A stretch of DNA of 64,000 bases from Methanomicrobia archaeon. GTDB lineage: Archaea > Halobacteriota > Bog-38 > Methanoflorentales > Methanoflorentaceae. The translations under genes were made by a program, and so were the position numbers. Positions 10,832 through 18,810 of this stretch are shown here, one piece after another. The notes under the pieces are model-generated. The model had not been told where the DNA came from and searched no databases. It saw nothing but the letters and a program-made list of their open reading frames with translations. Each line of letters begins with the position of its first letter. Position 1 is the stretch's first letter. The stretch is from positions 155,035 through 219,034 of the forward strand of contig JACTTZ010000005.1 of NCBI GenBank assembly GCA_015660915.1. The letters run 5' to 3'.

Positions 10832-11893
10832 CTATAGCGTCAGATGATCCTTGATGATGTCTTCCGAAAGCCCCGCCTCTTTTCCTCGCGCTATGGCCTG
10901 GATGTTTCCCACTTCCGTATCCTTGCTTAGCATATACCCAAGCATCGGGAGGACAGTCAGCGGATTGAACGTCGACGCTTTCCATACGTGCTCGTTCAAG
11001 AACTTGTCAAGCCGCAGTTCGATCTTGCTCAGGGATTCCATCCGGTCAGTGACGATGTCAGATATAGCACTCCAGTACGGATATTTGCCCAGCAGAGTGA
11101 CAAATTCCTCATAAGGCGCGCTTGCCATCTTTTCAATCTCTTGATCGGAGAGGTACAGCCCATTAGGCACGAAATATTCGAGCGCTCGCCCCCCCGAAAT
11201 TCCTGCATTTCTCAACCTGAACAAGGTTTTTAGATTTGCGATGTCAATTTCCATCTGAACGACGCGCAAATACAACGAGGAGCCCTTTATCTTTGAGACG
11301 AGGTCAACCATCCGCATATAATAGAACTTGTCCAGAGCATCTTCCAGCTTCATCAAGGATTCTGAATAGTCGATGTCTTTGATGACCTCGTAGTAGACCG
11401 TGCCCTTCAAAGCTTCGATCACCTCTTCAATACTCGGCTTCCTCACGAGGCTTTGCAGGAACTCGAGGGAGAGCTCACCGCTAGGGACGAGAACCCTTAG
11501 TATCTCCTCGTCGGAGGCCCCGTACAACTTTCCTCTGAGTATGGTTTTGATTTCCCGAATGTCCCAGCGTCGTAGGTACTCCACTATTAGCTCGTGAGGT
11601 TCGCCCATCGTCATCTCGGTAAGCTTGACGAAGGTTCGCGCCAGGTTGAGATGCGTGGCAAACTCAAGCAAGTCGGTGCCGGAATACGTCCTCGCAAGTT
11701 CGTCTACTTCAGTCTTATACTCTGACTCCTCAATAAAGCGCGCTAATTCAGGAAGAGCCATTACGAGCAGTTTTGTGTAGGTCTCCTGCGGGAACAGCTT
11801 GACTTTCATCGCATGCACTCGTGCCGTGCCATAAGCGTATCTCGCTTTAACCGCGGATCCTGCATACCTGCGCTTTTTTGCTGGCGCTTTCAT
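10832..11893 (-). CDS. atpC: A-type ATP synthase subunit C, operon 2
   Basis: Central-stalk socket that sits on the c ring, 353 aa. The conserved part begins about residue 18 (ARYAYGTARVHAMK). The first 17 residues form a basic Lys/Arg-rich extension not present in the operon-1 protein, unless the true start is a later codon. Helical content and length are otherwise normal. It starts seven bases after atpE. Confidence 0.92.
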   Translation of the reverse strand: MKAPAKKRRYAGSAVKARYAYGTARVHAMKVKLFPQETYTKLLVMALPELARFIEESEYKTEVDELARTYSGTDLLEFATHLNLARTFVKLTEMTMGEPHELIVEYLRRWDIREIKTILRGKLYGASDEEILRVLVPSGELSLEFLQSLVRKPSIEEVIEALKGTVYYEVIKDIDYSESLMKLEDALDKFYYMRMVDLVSKIKGSSLYLRVVQMEIDIANLKTLFRLRNAGISGGRALEYFVPNGLYLSDQEIEKMASAPYEEFVTLLGKYPYWSAISDIVTDRMESLSKIELRLDKFLNEHVWKASTFNPLTVLPMLGYMLSKDTEVGNIQAIARGKEAGLSEDIIKDHLTL

Positions 11894-11899
11894 CCGTGC

Positions 11900-12448
11900 T
11901 CACACATTCAAAATCTCTAAAAGCTGTTTCAAAGACTGCTCACGCACGCTCTTTAGGAGGGTATCAAATGTCAGGTCGTGTATGACCGTGCCATCCTCGT
12001 TTTCCAACATTATGCCGCCTGAACAGCGAATCGTCCCACCGTATTCCAAGCGGCTAATTCGCTTCACTATGGATTCGTCGTTTTTGTTCGAAAACACTCG
12101 AGTAGAGTCTGTCTGTGATTCCAGCATTTTATTAATGATGCCCTCTCGTTCTGATTCGGGGAGCGACGCTAGCATCTCGATCGCTTCGTCGTATACTCGA
12201 TCGAGCAATTCCTTCTTAGCATTTAGGATGGCCCGCTTGACCTCAAGATTGGCGCTTGAGATCTCTCGGTTTTTCCGGCGCTCAATTTGCTCGGCAGTCT
12301 GCGCTCTTTTTTCCTCAAGAAGCTGACTTGCCGTATTTTCAGCCCCAGCGATTATTGCGTTCGCTTCGTCCGTCCCTTCTTGGCTGATGCGAGCAGCTTC
12401 CCCCTTCCCTCGTGCTAGGACGTCTTTGACGACGACTTCCAAGCCCAT
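11900..12448 (-). CDS. atpE: A-type ATP synthase subunit E, operon 2
   Basis: Peripheral-stalk subunit, 182 aa, with an N-terminal charged helix and globular C-terminal half (IMLENEDGTV, then a helical end). GAGGACCT precedes the ATG. It is 17 residues shorter than the operon-1 paralogue and lies only six bases from atpK, unlike operon 1, where a small ORF intervenes. Confidence 0.92.
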   Translation of the reverse strand: MGLEVVVKDVLARGKGEAARISQEGTDEANAIIAGAENTASQLLEEKRAQTAEQIERRKNREISSANLEVKRAILNAKKELLDRVYDEAIEMLASLPESEREGIINKMLESQTDSTRVFSNKNDESIVKRISRLEYGGTIRCSGGIMLENEDGTVIHDLTFDTLLKSVREQSLKQLLEILNV

Positions 12449-12454
12449 AGGTCC

Positions 12455-12694
12455 TCAGACTGAAGGCAAAGCTACGAACAGCAATATCAAGGCCACGACA
12501 AGCCCGAAGATGACAATAGACTCCGGTATGACGGTCATGACCAGACCCCTCCCAAAGAAGCCTTCGTCTTCCGCCATAACTCCTATGGCTGCTGAGCCGA
12601 TAACTTGCTCGCCTAAGGCGGCTGCGATTCCCGTTGCGCTGACCGCTATCGCTGCGGATAGTGCGATCAGCCCTGCTGCTTCTGGATTTACCAT
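12455..12694 (-). CDS. atpK: A-type ATP synthase c (proteolipid) subunit K, operon 2
   Basis: 79-aa two-helix rotor subunit. Helix 2 carries PES (Glu58, Ser59). In helix 1 the residue 12 positions before the loop Ala41 is Glu29, where the operon-1 c subunit and most archaeal c subunits have Gln; Gln30 follows. Two carboxylates per hairpin match the pattern described for the Na+-binding c ring of Fusobacterium nucleatum (Glu32/Glu65). The ATG at 12694 is preceded by ACGGAGGAAA; longer in-frame starts would run into atpI. Confidence 0.94.
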   Translation of the reverse strand: MVNPEAAGLIALSAAIAVSATGIAAALGEQVIGSAAIGVMAEDEGFFGRGLVMTVIPESIVIFGLVVALILLFVALPSV

Positions 12695-12695
12695 T

Positions 12696-14606
12696 TTATT
12701 TTTCCTCCGTGTACTTTCTCTCAAAACCGAACGGTTTGTACTTGATGCCCCCTCCACGATAGAACTTCGTAAAGAATTCAACGTAATGCAATCTCAAAGC
12801 CTGCAAGCCAGAGTCCAAAATTCCCAGCACCGTATTGACCGCGTGACCGACGAGCAGCATGAGCGCCCCAAAAATGATAAAAACACCCCCTTTCGACAAG
12901 AATAGTGCATAAGATAGCTTGTTCACGGCAAGGGCTATACCCGCCGACGAGATGCCTATTGAGAGCAATCGGGAGTACGACAACACGTTTGATAGAAGTG
13001 ACGGCAGCTCAGCAATGCCAATGACGCCTTCGCCCATTATCAACAAGACGAAGCCAATGACAGCGACGGCCAGCCCTCCTACAAGCCCAACAGAAAGCTG
13101 AATGCCCGTCCTAGACGTAAGCGGCGGGAGGATGAGTGTGATGACCAAGACACCCCCCCATAGCATGCAGAGCCAGCTTACCTTCGCAAAGACTGCGTGT
13201 TTCAAGCCGTGCTGTCTGTACTCATTAACAAAGCCCAGAACGAACCCGAGTGATAACATTAGTAGGCCTATAACCAGCGTCGCTATGAGCAGAATCAGCA
13301 CGTTGTCCAGACGCGGGATTACCGGATACTGAATGAACGTGAGTAACCCCCTATTCCCGAAAACTTCTACCCCAAAGAACTCGTTAAAAATGAATCCGAA
13401 AATAATAGAGAGCACTCCCGCATAAATACCAATAACTGCCAGATCGCGAATGCCCTTGGATTTAACTCTTCGACTCACTAAGAGGCCGAGCGCGATAACT
13501 ACCGCACCGTAACCGATGTCGCCCAGCATTATGCCGAAGAGGAACGGGTACATGAACGTCATCAACGTCGTCGGATCGATCTCGTCGTACTTAGGAATTG
13601 AAAAAGCCTTTATAAGAACCTCTAGCGGTCGGGAAGGCAGCGGATTTTTGAGCGCAACGGGAACTTTTTCCACATCCTCGGCTTCAGACGTGTCAACGGC
13701 GACTATAACGTGTCCGTTTGTCGCACGGTCCATATCGCGTTGGACCGGTTCGAGATCCTTCGTTGGTACCCAACCTTCTACAATGAACGCGTTCTTGGTT
13801 GTGGCGAAGCGCAGCGGGGCTTCTGCCTTTTGCGTTTCTATAGAGAGGTACTCATCTGAGGCGAGGATATACTCGATGTACTTCTGGCGGACGTCTGCCA
13901 CATCCTCTTCGTGCTTTTGCTTTTCCGATTGAAGTTCGGTGAGCTGAGCATCGAGATTTGCGAGTATGTCCTTCGGAATGCCCTCCATTTCGGATAGCGG
14001 AAGAGCCGCATAGCTCTGCTCCTGTAAGCGCTTCAGAACCTCGTCCTCAAATTCCCGAGGAACAAAAAGAGCAATCGCATGGCCCCGCCCATAGGGGACG
14101 GTTTCTAACTCATAGTCGCTGGTGATGTCGCTGATCGTTAGAGACCCCTTCAATGTCCCTACGAACACCGCAAGTGATCGATACCCAGTATACAGGTCGA
14201 GGGGCAGGTCGAAGCTCTTAAGAGGCTCGAGCAACCGCTTTTTGTCCTTGACGTCCTTAATCTTGGATTCTATCTCGCTAATACTGTTCGTCACTTGTTT
14301 GACTTCAAAATCTAGCTGCTTAGTTTTTGCATCGATCGTATCGATTATGGCGCCTTCGGGGTACTTGTTCGGAATGTCTTCCTTCCCTTTGATGTTGAGA
14401 TAACTGGCTATAGAGCGAATTGAGACTGCACGCTCTGAGAGATTGGTGATGCGCTCGTCCGGCTTGCCGATTTTGAAGTCTTCATCTTCATCAACGAAGT
14501 CAGCAATGTGAACGACATCATGTTTGTGCATCGCGTCGACAGCGATGTTCATATAGTCTTTCGATCCGGCAATGATGACCTTAGTCATCGGTTGCGGCTC
14601 AAACAT
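12696..14606 (-). CDS. atpI: A-type ATP synthase membrane subunit a (I), operon 2
   Basis: Stator membrane subunit that forms the ion half-channels, 636 aa. The N-terminal half is a cytoplasmic alpha/beta plus coiled-coil arm (charged, residues about 1-340); the C-terminal half has about eight membrane helices. The segment SNVLSYSRLLSIG near residue 550 contains the Arg that faces the c-ring carboxylate in this family. It overlaps atpH by eight bases and ends one base before the atpK start. Confidence 0.96.
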   Translation of the reverse strand: MFEPQPMTKVIIAGSKDYMNIAVDAMHKHDVVHIADFVDEDEDFKIGKPDERITNLSERAVSIRSIASYLNIKGKEDIPNKYPEGAIIDTIDAKTKQLDFEVKQVTNSISEIESKIKDVKDKKRLLEPLKSFDLPLDLYTGYRSLAVFVGTLKGSLTISDITSDYELETVPYGRGHAIALFVPREFEDEVLKRLQEQSYAALPLSEMEGIPKDILANLDAQLTELQSEKQKHEEDVADVRQKYIEYILASDEYLSIETQKAEAPLRFATTKNAFIVEGWVPTKDLEPVQRDMDRATNGHVIVAVDTSEAEDVEKVPVALKNPLPSRPLEVLIKAFSIPKYDEIDPTTLMTFMYPFLFGIMLGDIGYGAVVIALGLLVSRRVKSKGIRDLAVIGIYAGVLSIIFGFIFNEFFGVEVFGNRGLLTFIQYPVIPRLDNVLILLIATLVIGLLMLSLGFVLGFVNEYRQHGLKHAVFAKVSWLCMLWGGVLVITLILPPLTSRTGIQLSVGLVGGLAVAVIGFVLLIMGEGVIGIAELPSLLSNVLSYSRLLSIGISSAGIALAVNKLSYALFLSKGGVFIIFGALMLLVGHAVNTVLGILDSGLQALRLHYVEFFTKFYRGGGIKYKPFGFERKYTEEK

Positions 14607-14922
14607 AATGCGTCCTCTTAAACTCCTCTATTAAATAAGAGAGCGCTTCAGCGTGCTTTTTCTCTGCGCGCTCTTTTACGCTTAAAATATTTACCTGTCC
14701 TGCCTTATGGATCTCTTGCGTGGCCTCATTTATTTCTGAATCAGCGCTCGCATTCAAATCCTCTACTATCTTACTCGCTTCCTTCTCCGCCGCATCGACG
14801 ATTTCAAACGATCTCTTTTTTGCGTCCTCGATAGTGGCCTCTTTTTGGGTCTGCGCTTCGTCAATCATCCGCTGGGCTTCCGCTTCAGCAGCCTTGATTT
14901 CAGATAGTACCTCTGATTTCAT
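14599..14922 (-). CDS. atpH: A-type ATP synthase subunit H, operon 2
   Basis: Peripheral-stalk coiled-coil subunit, 107 aa, almost entirely Glu/Ala/Lys/Gln helix with no Pro, as in the H (AhaH) family that pairs with E. It is the first gene of operon 2. The ATG at 14922 lies about 23 bases from a TATA box (14941-14948), so the message may be leaderless or nearly so. Confidence 0.88.
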   Translation of the reverse strand: MKSEVLSEIKAAEAEAQRMIDEAQTQKEATIEDAKKRSFEIVDAAEKEASKIVEDLNASADSEINEATQEIHKAGQVNILSVKERAEKKHAEALSYLIEEFKRTHYV

Positions 14923-14940
14923 GTGACCAAACCCATCCGG

Positions 14941-14950
14941 TATAATAAAG
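14941..14950 (-). promoter_or_regulatory. Probable promoter of ATP synthase operon 2
   Basis: TATAATAAAG on the plus strand gives a TTATTATA archaeal TATA box on the minus strand, about 23 bases from the atpH start codon. A second AT-rich stretch (TATTTAAG) lies at 14960-14967. Confidence 0.5.
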
Positions 14951-15043
14951 AGGGATGCTATTTAAGCTTTAGCAAAAGTTGAGGCACGCACTAAGCAACT
15001 TTATAAGCTTAAATTGACCAACTGCCCCGTCAGCGCGTTCAGT

Positions 15044-15826
15044 TTATGCTTTCAAATAGTCAGTGGCGTATACGTCCTTGTTAAGCAGCACGTCGCACGT
15101 TTTTATCGTGTCTAATAAGTCTCGATCCTCGGTGTTTATTATTGCTGATGAAAGACCAGCGCCGATCAACATCGCCAAAAACGTTCTTTCTATGAGCCGT
15201 GGGTTCTTGGTGTCGTGCGAGATGTTGTTGAGGCCAACGGTCGTCTTTAGCACTGACGCGGGACTGGTAAGCAGGCCAATTTGCCGCACCGCTTCAACCA
15301 CTACCGGCGCTTGATCTTGCGCTGTGCTCACCGGCAAACAGACGGGGTCGACGTACAGCTTCTCTACATCAATCCCGTGCTCGCAAGCGCTTGCGACGAG
15401 CGTCGCCGCCTGTTCCACTCGTTTGTCGACATCACCGAGGATGTACTTCTCGTCCATCGTCATGCAGATAATGTCTGAATCGTGTTCCGCGGCAAGCGGG
15501 AAAAGCGTGGCCATCTTCTCCTGTTCAGCGGAGATCGAATTGATCATAGACCGTCCTTGAACCTCATCGATGCCTGCTTTCATCACCTCGATTTTAGGCG
15601 TGTCGACGGAAAGCGTGACGTCGACTACATCTTGCACGGTCGTCACTAACCATTTCATGAGCTCAATTGCGTCGTTCCTTCCAAGCCCGACGTTGAGGTC
15701 GATGATGTGCGCCCCCGCGTCGACTTGTTGAATTGCAAGGTCTTGAACGGCTTGTGTATCTCGTCTATCGATGATTGCTCCGACGGATTTTGAGTAGCCG
15801 TTGATATTGCCGCCAATAATTATCAT
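15044..15826 (-). CDS. acsE: Methyl-tetrahydropterin:corrinoid iron-sulfur protein methyltransferase (AcsE-like)
   Basis: Transfers the methyl group of methyl-tetrahydrofolate or methyl-tetrahydromethanopterin to the Co(I) centre of the corrinoid protein. The 260-aa product has the length of bacterial AcsE (about 262) and the pterin-binding TIM-barrel pattern of the dihydropteroate synthase superfamily: IIIGGNING at the start, GAHIIDLNVG, the LSVDTPK segment with its Asp, the INSIS strand with its Asn, and VGLNNISHD. GGGGGAT lies six bases before the ATG. It is divergent from the RACo gene and fits the acs cluster to its right. The pterin substrate cannot be told from sequence alone; MtrH-type paralogues are less likely because of the AcsE-like length and context. 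Confidence 0.88.
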   Translation of the reverse strand: MIIIGGNINGYSKSVGAIIDRRDTQAVQDLAIQQVDAGAHIIDLNVGLGRNDAIELMKWLVTTVQDVVDVTLSVDTPKIEVMKAGIDEVQGRSMINSISAEQEKMATLFPLAAEHDSDIICMTMDEKYILGDVDKRVEQAATLVASACEHGIDVEKLYVDPVCLPVSTAQDQAPVVVEAVRQIGLLTSPASVLKTTVGLNNISHDTKNPRLIERTFLAMLIGAGLSSAIINTEDRDLLDTIKTCDVLLNKDVYATDYLKA

Positions 15827-15920
15827 TAATATCCCCCGTCGCTCGCGTGCAAAGTGACTAAATGTGCGTTACACTTTAACGCTTTCGGATGAGCGCGCAC
15901 GAAGCTAGCCTTCTCGCAAC

Positions 15921-15931
15921 CTATATATAAA
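15921..15931. promoter_or_regulatory. Divergent promoter region, acsE / RACo
   Basis: CTATATATAAA is a near-symmetric TATA box in the 162-base divergent gap; a second TATA-like stretch (AGTATATAAC) follows at 15938-15946. Either could serve RACo (start 15989) or acsE (start 15826), in both cases leaving a leader of more than 20 bases. Confidence 0.5.
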
Positions 15932-15988
15932 AACATAGTATATAACGACACGTCCATTTTGAACACAATGTGAGGCTTTTGGGGCAAT

Positions 15989-17857
15989 TTGAAGAAAGAA
16001 TTCAAGGTTGTTTTTGAACCTGATCACAAAACCGTCAAGGTAGAACGAGGCACCACCGTACTTGATGCGGCCACGAGCTCTGACATCTATATCGACAGCA
16101 TCTGCGGAGGCCGGGGCAAGTGCAGCAAGTGCAAGGTCCTCATAGACGGGAACGTCGAGAGCGACGAAACTGACCTACTTACCGCTGAAGAAAAAGCGCG
16201 CAACTATTTTTTGGCGTGTTTGGCTCGAGTCGCTGGCAATTTGAAGGTCACCGTGCCCAAAGAAAGCAGAGTGGAGTCGCACCAAATTCTCATGAAAAGC
16301 GTGACGCCCTTGCCAGCGATTGCTCCGCCCGTGCTGAAGGTACCGCTTTCCCTCACCCCGCCTTCGTTGGCCGATTACGTAAGCGACCTCGACAGAGTGA
16401 CGCACGCGCTGCGGAATCACGATATGATGCAAGTTACGATCGGGCTGCCGACCTTAAAGAAGTTGAGCAAGGTACTCCGAGACAACCAATGGAACGTGAA
16501 CGTGACGCTGATGGATCTCTGGGACAGAAAGGAGATTATCGACATCGGCCCCCCCTCAGACAACGATCTAATCGGGATCGCAGTGGATATAGGCACTACG
16601 ACGATCGTCGTCGAGTTAGTGGATTTGACGTCTGGCAAGGTGATCGACGCGCGATCCGACTATAACAAGCAAGTCGTGTACGGCGAGGATGTCCTTTCTC
16701 GAGTGATGTACACTGAGGAGTACGAAGATGGCCTCCAGAAGCTAACGAGCACAATTAGATACGGTATCAACGACCTCATACGAGAGCTCGTTATCGAAAA
16801 TCACATGCGATATGAGAGAATTTGCCGCGCGGTTCTTTCAGGCAATACCGTGATGATGCACCTTTTCTATGGGTTGGATCCCAAATACATACGCCACGAG
16901 CCGTATATACCAGTGATGTCCTTCGTTCCGCAGATGAAGGCAGTTAAGCTCGGGCTGAGCGTGAACCCAAACGCGTACATTTATGCGCTTCCGTGCCGGA
17001 GCAGCTACGTCGGCGGCGACGTTACAGCTGACGTCATTGCGTCAGGAATGAGCGACAATAAGGACGTCTCTTTGCTCATCGACGTCGGCACCAACGGGGA
17101 GGTCGTGCTCGGAAATGAGACCTTCCTCGTGTCGTGCTCTTGTTCAGCCGGTCCGGCTTTTGAAGGCGGTGAAGTCGAGTTCGGCGTACGGGCGATGAAC
17201 GGCGCAATTGAGCGAGTGTGGATCAACAACGGCCTAGTAGAGTACTCGACCATCGGCGACGCAAAGGCAAAGGGCATTTGTGGATCTGGCCTTATCGAAC
17301 TCATCGCGGAGCTCTTCACAAGCGGCGTAATTGACCGAACGGGGAAGATTCAGCTGGACAATAACAGCGTCAGGACTGAAGTCGGCAGCAACGGCAACCA
17401 GTTCGTTGTTGCGTTCAAAGAGGACACAGCTATCGACAAAAACATCGTGATGACTGATGTCGACATTCAAAATATATTGAGAACGAAGGCCGCTGTCTAC
17501 GCGAGCTGTAGCGTGCTGCTTAAAACGTTTGGCTACCAATTTAGCAACTTGTGTAATGTCTTCATCGCAGGGAGTTTCGGCAACTACCTAGACGTCAAGA
17601 AAGCGATCACTATTGGACTACTGCCTGATCTACCGCTCGACACGTTCAGGTTCATCGGCAATGGGGCTCTTGGGGGGGCACGAATGGTGTTGCTGTCGCG
17701 TGACCTGCAAGACAAAGCGGCAGAAATCGTCGAAAATATGACACACATCGAGTTGAGCGTCAGCAGCATGTTCTTTAAAGAGTTTACCTCAGCATTGTTC
17801 ATTCCGCACACTGAACTTGACCAGTTTCCCCACGTTGTCCGACGAGTCCACACGTAG
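15989..17857 (+). CDS. acsV: Corrinoid protein reductive activator, ferredoxin-ASKHA ATPase (RACo / AcsV type)
   Basis: ATP-dependent reactivator that returns oxidised Co(II) in the corrinoid Fe-S protein to Co(I). The 622-aa product has an N-terminal plant-type 2Fe-2S ferredoxin domain with Cys39-x5-Cys45-x2-Cys48 and Cys77, a linker and middle domain, then an ASKHA nucleotide-binding fold from about residue 196 (GIAVDIGTTT phosphate loop; LIDVGTNGEVVLG; SCSAGPAFEGGE; CGSGLIE). This is the RACo architecture. The start is TTG 15989. It heads the plus-strand pair with cooC and is embedded in the acs cluster, which supports assignment to AcsCD rather than to methylamine-type corrinoid proteins (RamA lacks this domain order). 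Confidence 0.9.
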   Translation: MKKEFKVVFEPDHKTVKVERGTTVLDAATSSDIYIDSICGGRGKCSKCKVLIDGNVESDETDLLTAEEKARNYFLACLARVAGNLKVTVPKESRVESHQILMKSVTPLPAIAPPVLKVPLSLTPPSLADYVSDLDRVTHALRNHDMMQVTIGLPTLKKLSKVLRDNQWNVNVTLMDLWDRKEIIDIGPPSDNDLIGIAVDIGTTTIVVELVDLTSGKVIDARSDYNKQVVYGEDVLSRVMYTEEYEDGLQKLTSTIRYGINDLIRELVIENHMRYERICRAVLSGNTVMMHLFYGLDPKYIRHEPYIPVMSFVPQMKAVKLGLSVNPNAYIYALPCRSSYVGGDVTADVIASGMSDNKDVSLLIDVGTNGEVVLGNETFLVSCSCSAGPAFEGGEVEFGVRAMNGAIERVWINNGLVEYSTIGDAKAKGICGSGLIELIAELFTSGVIDRTGKIQLDNNSVRTEVGSNGNQFVVAFKEDTAIDKNIVMTDVDIQNILRTKAAVYASCSVLLKTFGYQFSNLCNVFIAGSFGNYLDVKKAITIGLLPDLPLDTFRFIGNGALGGARMVLLSRDLQDKAAEIVENMTHIELSVSSMFFKEFTSALFIPHTELDQFPHVVRRVHT

Positions 17858-18058
17858 GCAACTCAAGCGCATCCACTAAGTCATATGCCGCGATGTGAGT
17901 GATTGTCGGTCCGATGACCGGCTTCGTAAGATAAACGCCTCGCTTCCAGCGATAAAAAAGAGAGACGCCGCGAGCGTGGCCCCATTTAAGTAGCATAGCA
18001 GCATAGTTCTAGGCAGTGAGGGCCGTAACTCCCTTATATAAAGCAACGGAGAACCAGC
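17858..18058 (+). promoter_or_regulatory. Spacer before cooC with TATA box
   Basis: No gene is visible in these 201 bases. CTTATATAAA at 18033-18042 is a good TATA box, but it lies only about 20 bases before the cooC GTG, which with GGAGA at 18048-18052 suggests either a near-leaderless message or internal transcription from further upstream. Confidence 0.4.
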
Positions 18059-18805
18059 GTGCAAACCATAGCGATAACGGGCAAAGGCGGAACAGGCAAG
18101 ACGACTTTTGCTTCGCTCCTTGTCAAACATCTGAGTACCGAGAACGGCGCCATTTTGGCGGTAGACGCAGATCCTAACTCTAACTTGGATGCGCGACTCG
18201 GACTTCACGTTCAACAGACAATTGGCGACTTGCGAGAGGATTTGCTCAAAGAGTCTTTTCCCGCAGGGGTTGCCAAAAGTGAGCTTATCGAGTACCAGAT
18301 ACGACTCGCTCTCGTAGAGGGGGACACGTTCGACCTTATCGCCATGGGACGGCCGGAAGGACCCGGATGCTACTGCTACATCAACAACGTGTTACGGGAT
18401 GTCCTGGACAGGCTCTCCGTCAATTACGACTACGTGGTTATTGACAACGAAGCGGGCATGGAACACCTTTCAAGACGGACGACGAGAGACGTTGACGTTC
18501 TGTTCATTATGAGTGACGTCACCGCGCTTGGCATAACCACCGCGAGTAGAATCAAGAAGCTCTCTGAGGATCTCAATCTCGTCGTAGGAAAAACGTATCT
18601 GGTGCTGAATGAAGTTAAGAACAGCGTGCCGGACGGCATCATGAGCCAAATCCGACAACAGCAACTAGATCTCATCGGCGCCATTCCGACAGACGCCTTA
18701 ATTGAAGAGTATGCGTTGGGGGGAAGGTCTTTGTTTGAGCTGCCGAAAGATTCGGCAGCGTTTAATGCAGTTCGCGAAATTGCGGAGCGCTCGGTAGCGC
18801 CGTGA
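18059..18805 (+). CDS. cooC: CO dehydrogenase/ACS nickel-insertion ATPase (CooC/AcsF)
   Basis: P-loop ATPase of the MinD/SIMIBI class that loads nickel into the C-cluster of CO dehydrogenase or the A-cluster of ACS. The 248-aa product starts TIAITGKGGTGKTTFAS (deviant Walker A), has DADPNSN, the metal-binding CxC pair in PGCYCYINN and the DNEAGMEHLSRR motif, all hallmarks of CooC/AcsF. The GTG start follows GGAGA. It converges with acsC (five bases apart) and serves the fused CODH/ACS encoded nearby. Confidence 0.93.
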   Translation: MQTIAITGKGGTGKTTFASLLVKHLSTENGAILAVDADPNSNLDARLGLHVQQTIGDLREDLLKESFPAGVAKSELIEYQIRLALVEGDTFDLIAMGRPEGPGCYCYINNVLRDVLDRLSVNYDYVVIDNEAGMEHLSRRTTRDVDVLFIMSDVTALGITTASRIKKLSEDLNLVVGKTYLVLNEVKNSVPDGIMSQIRQQQLDLIGAIPTDALIEEYALGGRSLFELPKDSAAFNAVREIAERSVAP

Positions 18806-18810
18806 ATGCC

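Noticed and set aside
15044-15826. MtrH subunit of methyl-H4MPT:coenzyme M methyltransferase
   Set aside because: Length, AcsE-like motifs and location in an acs cluster favour the corrinoid Fe-S protein methyltransferase; no other mtr genes are nearby.
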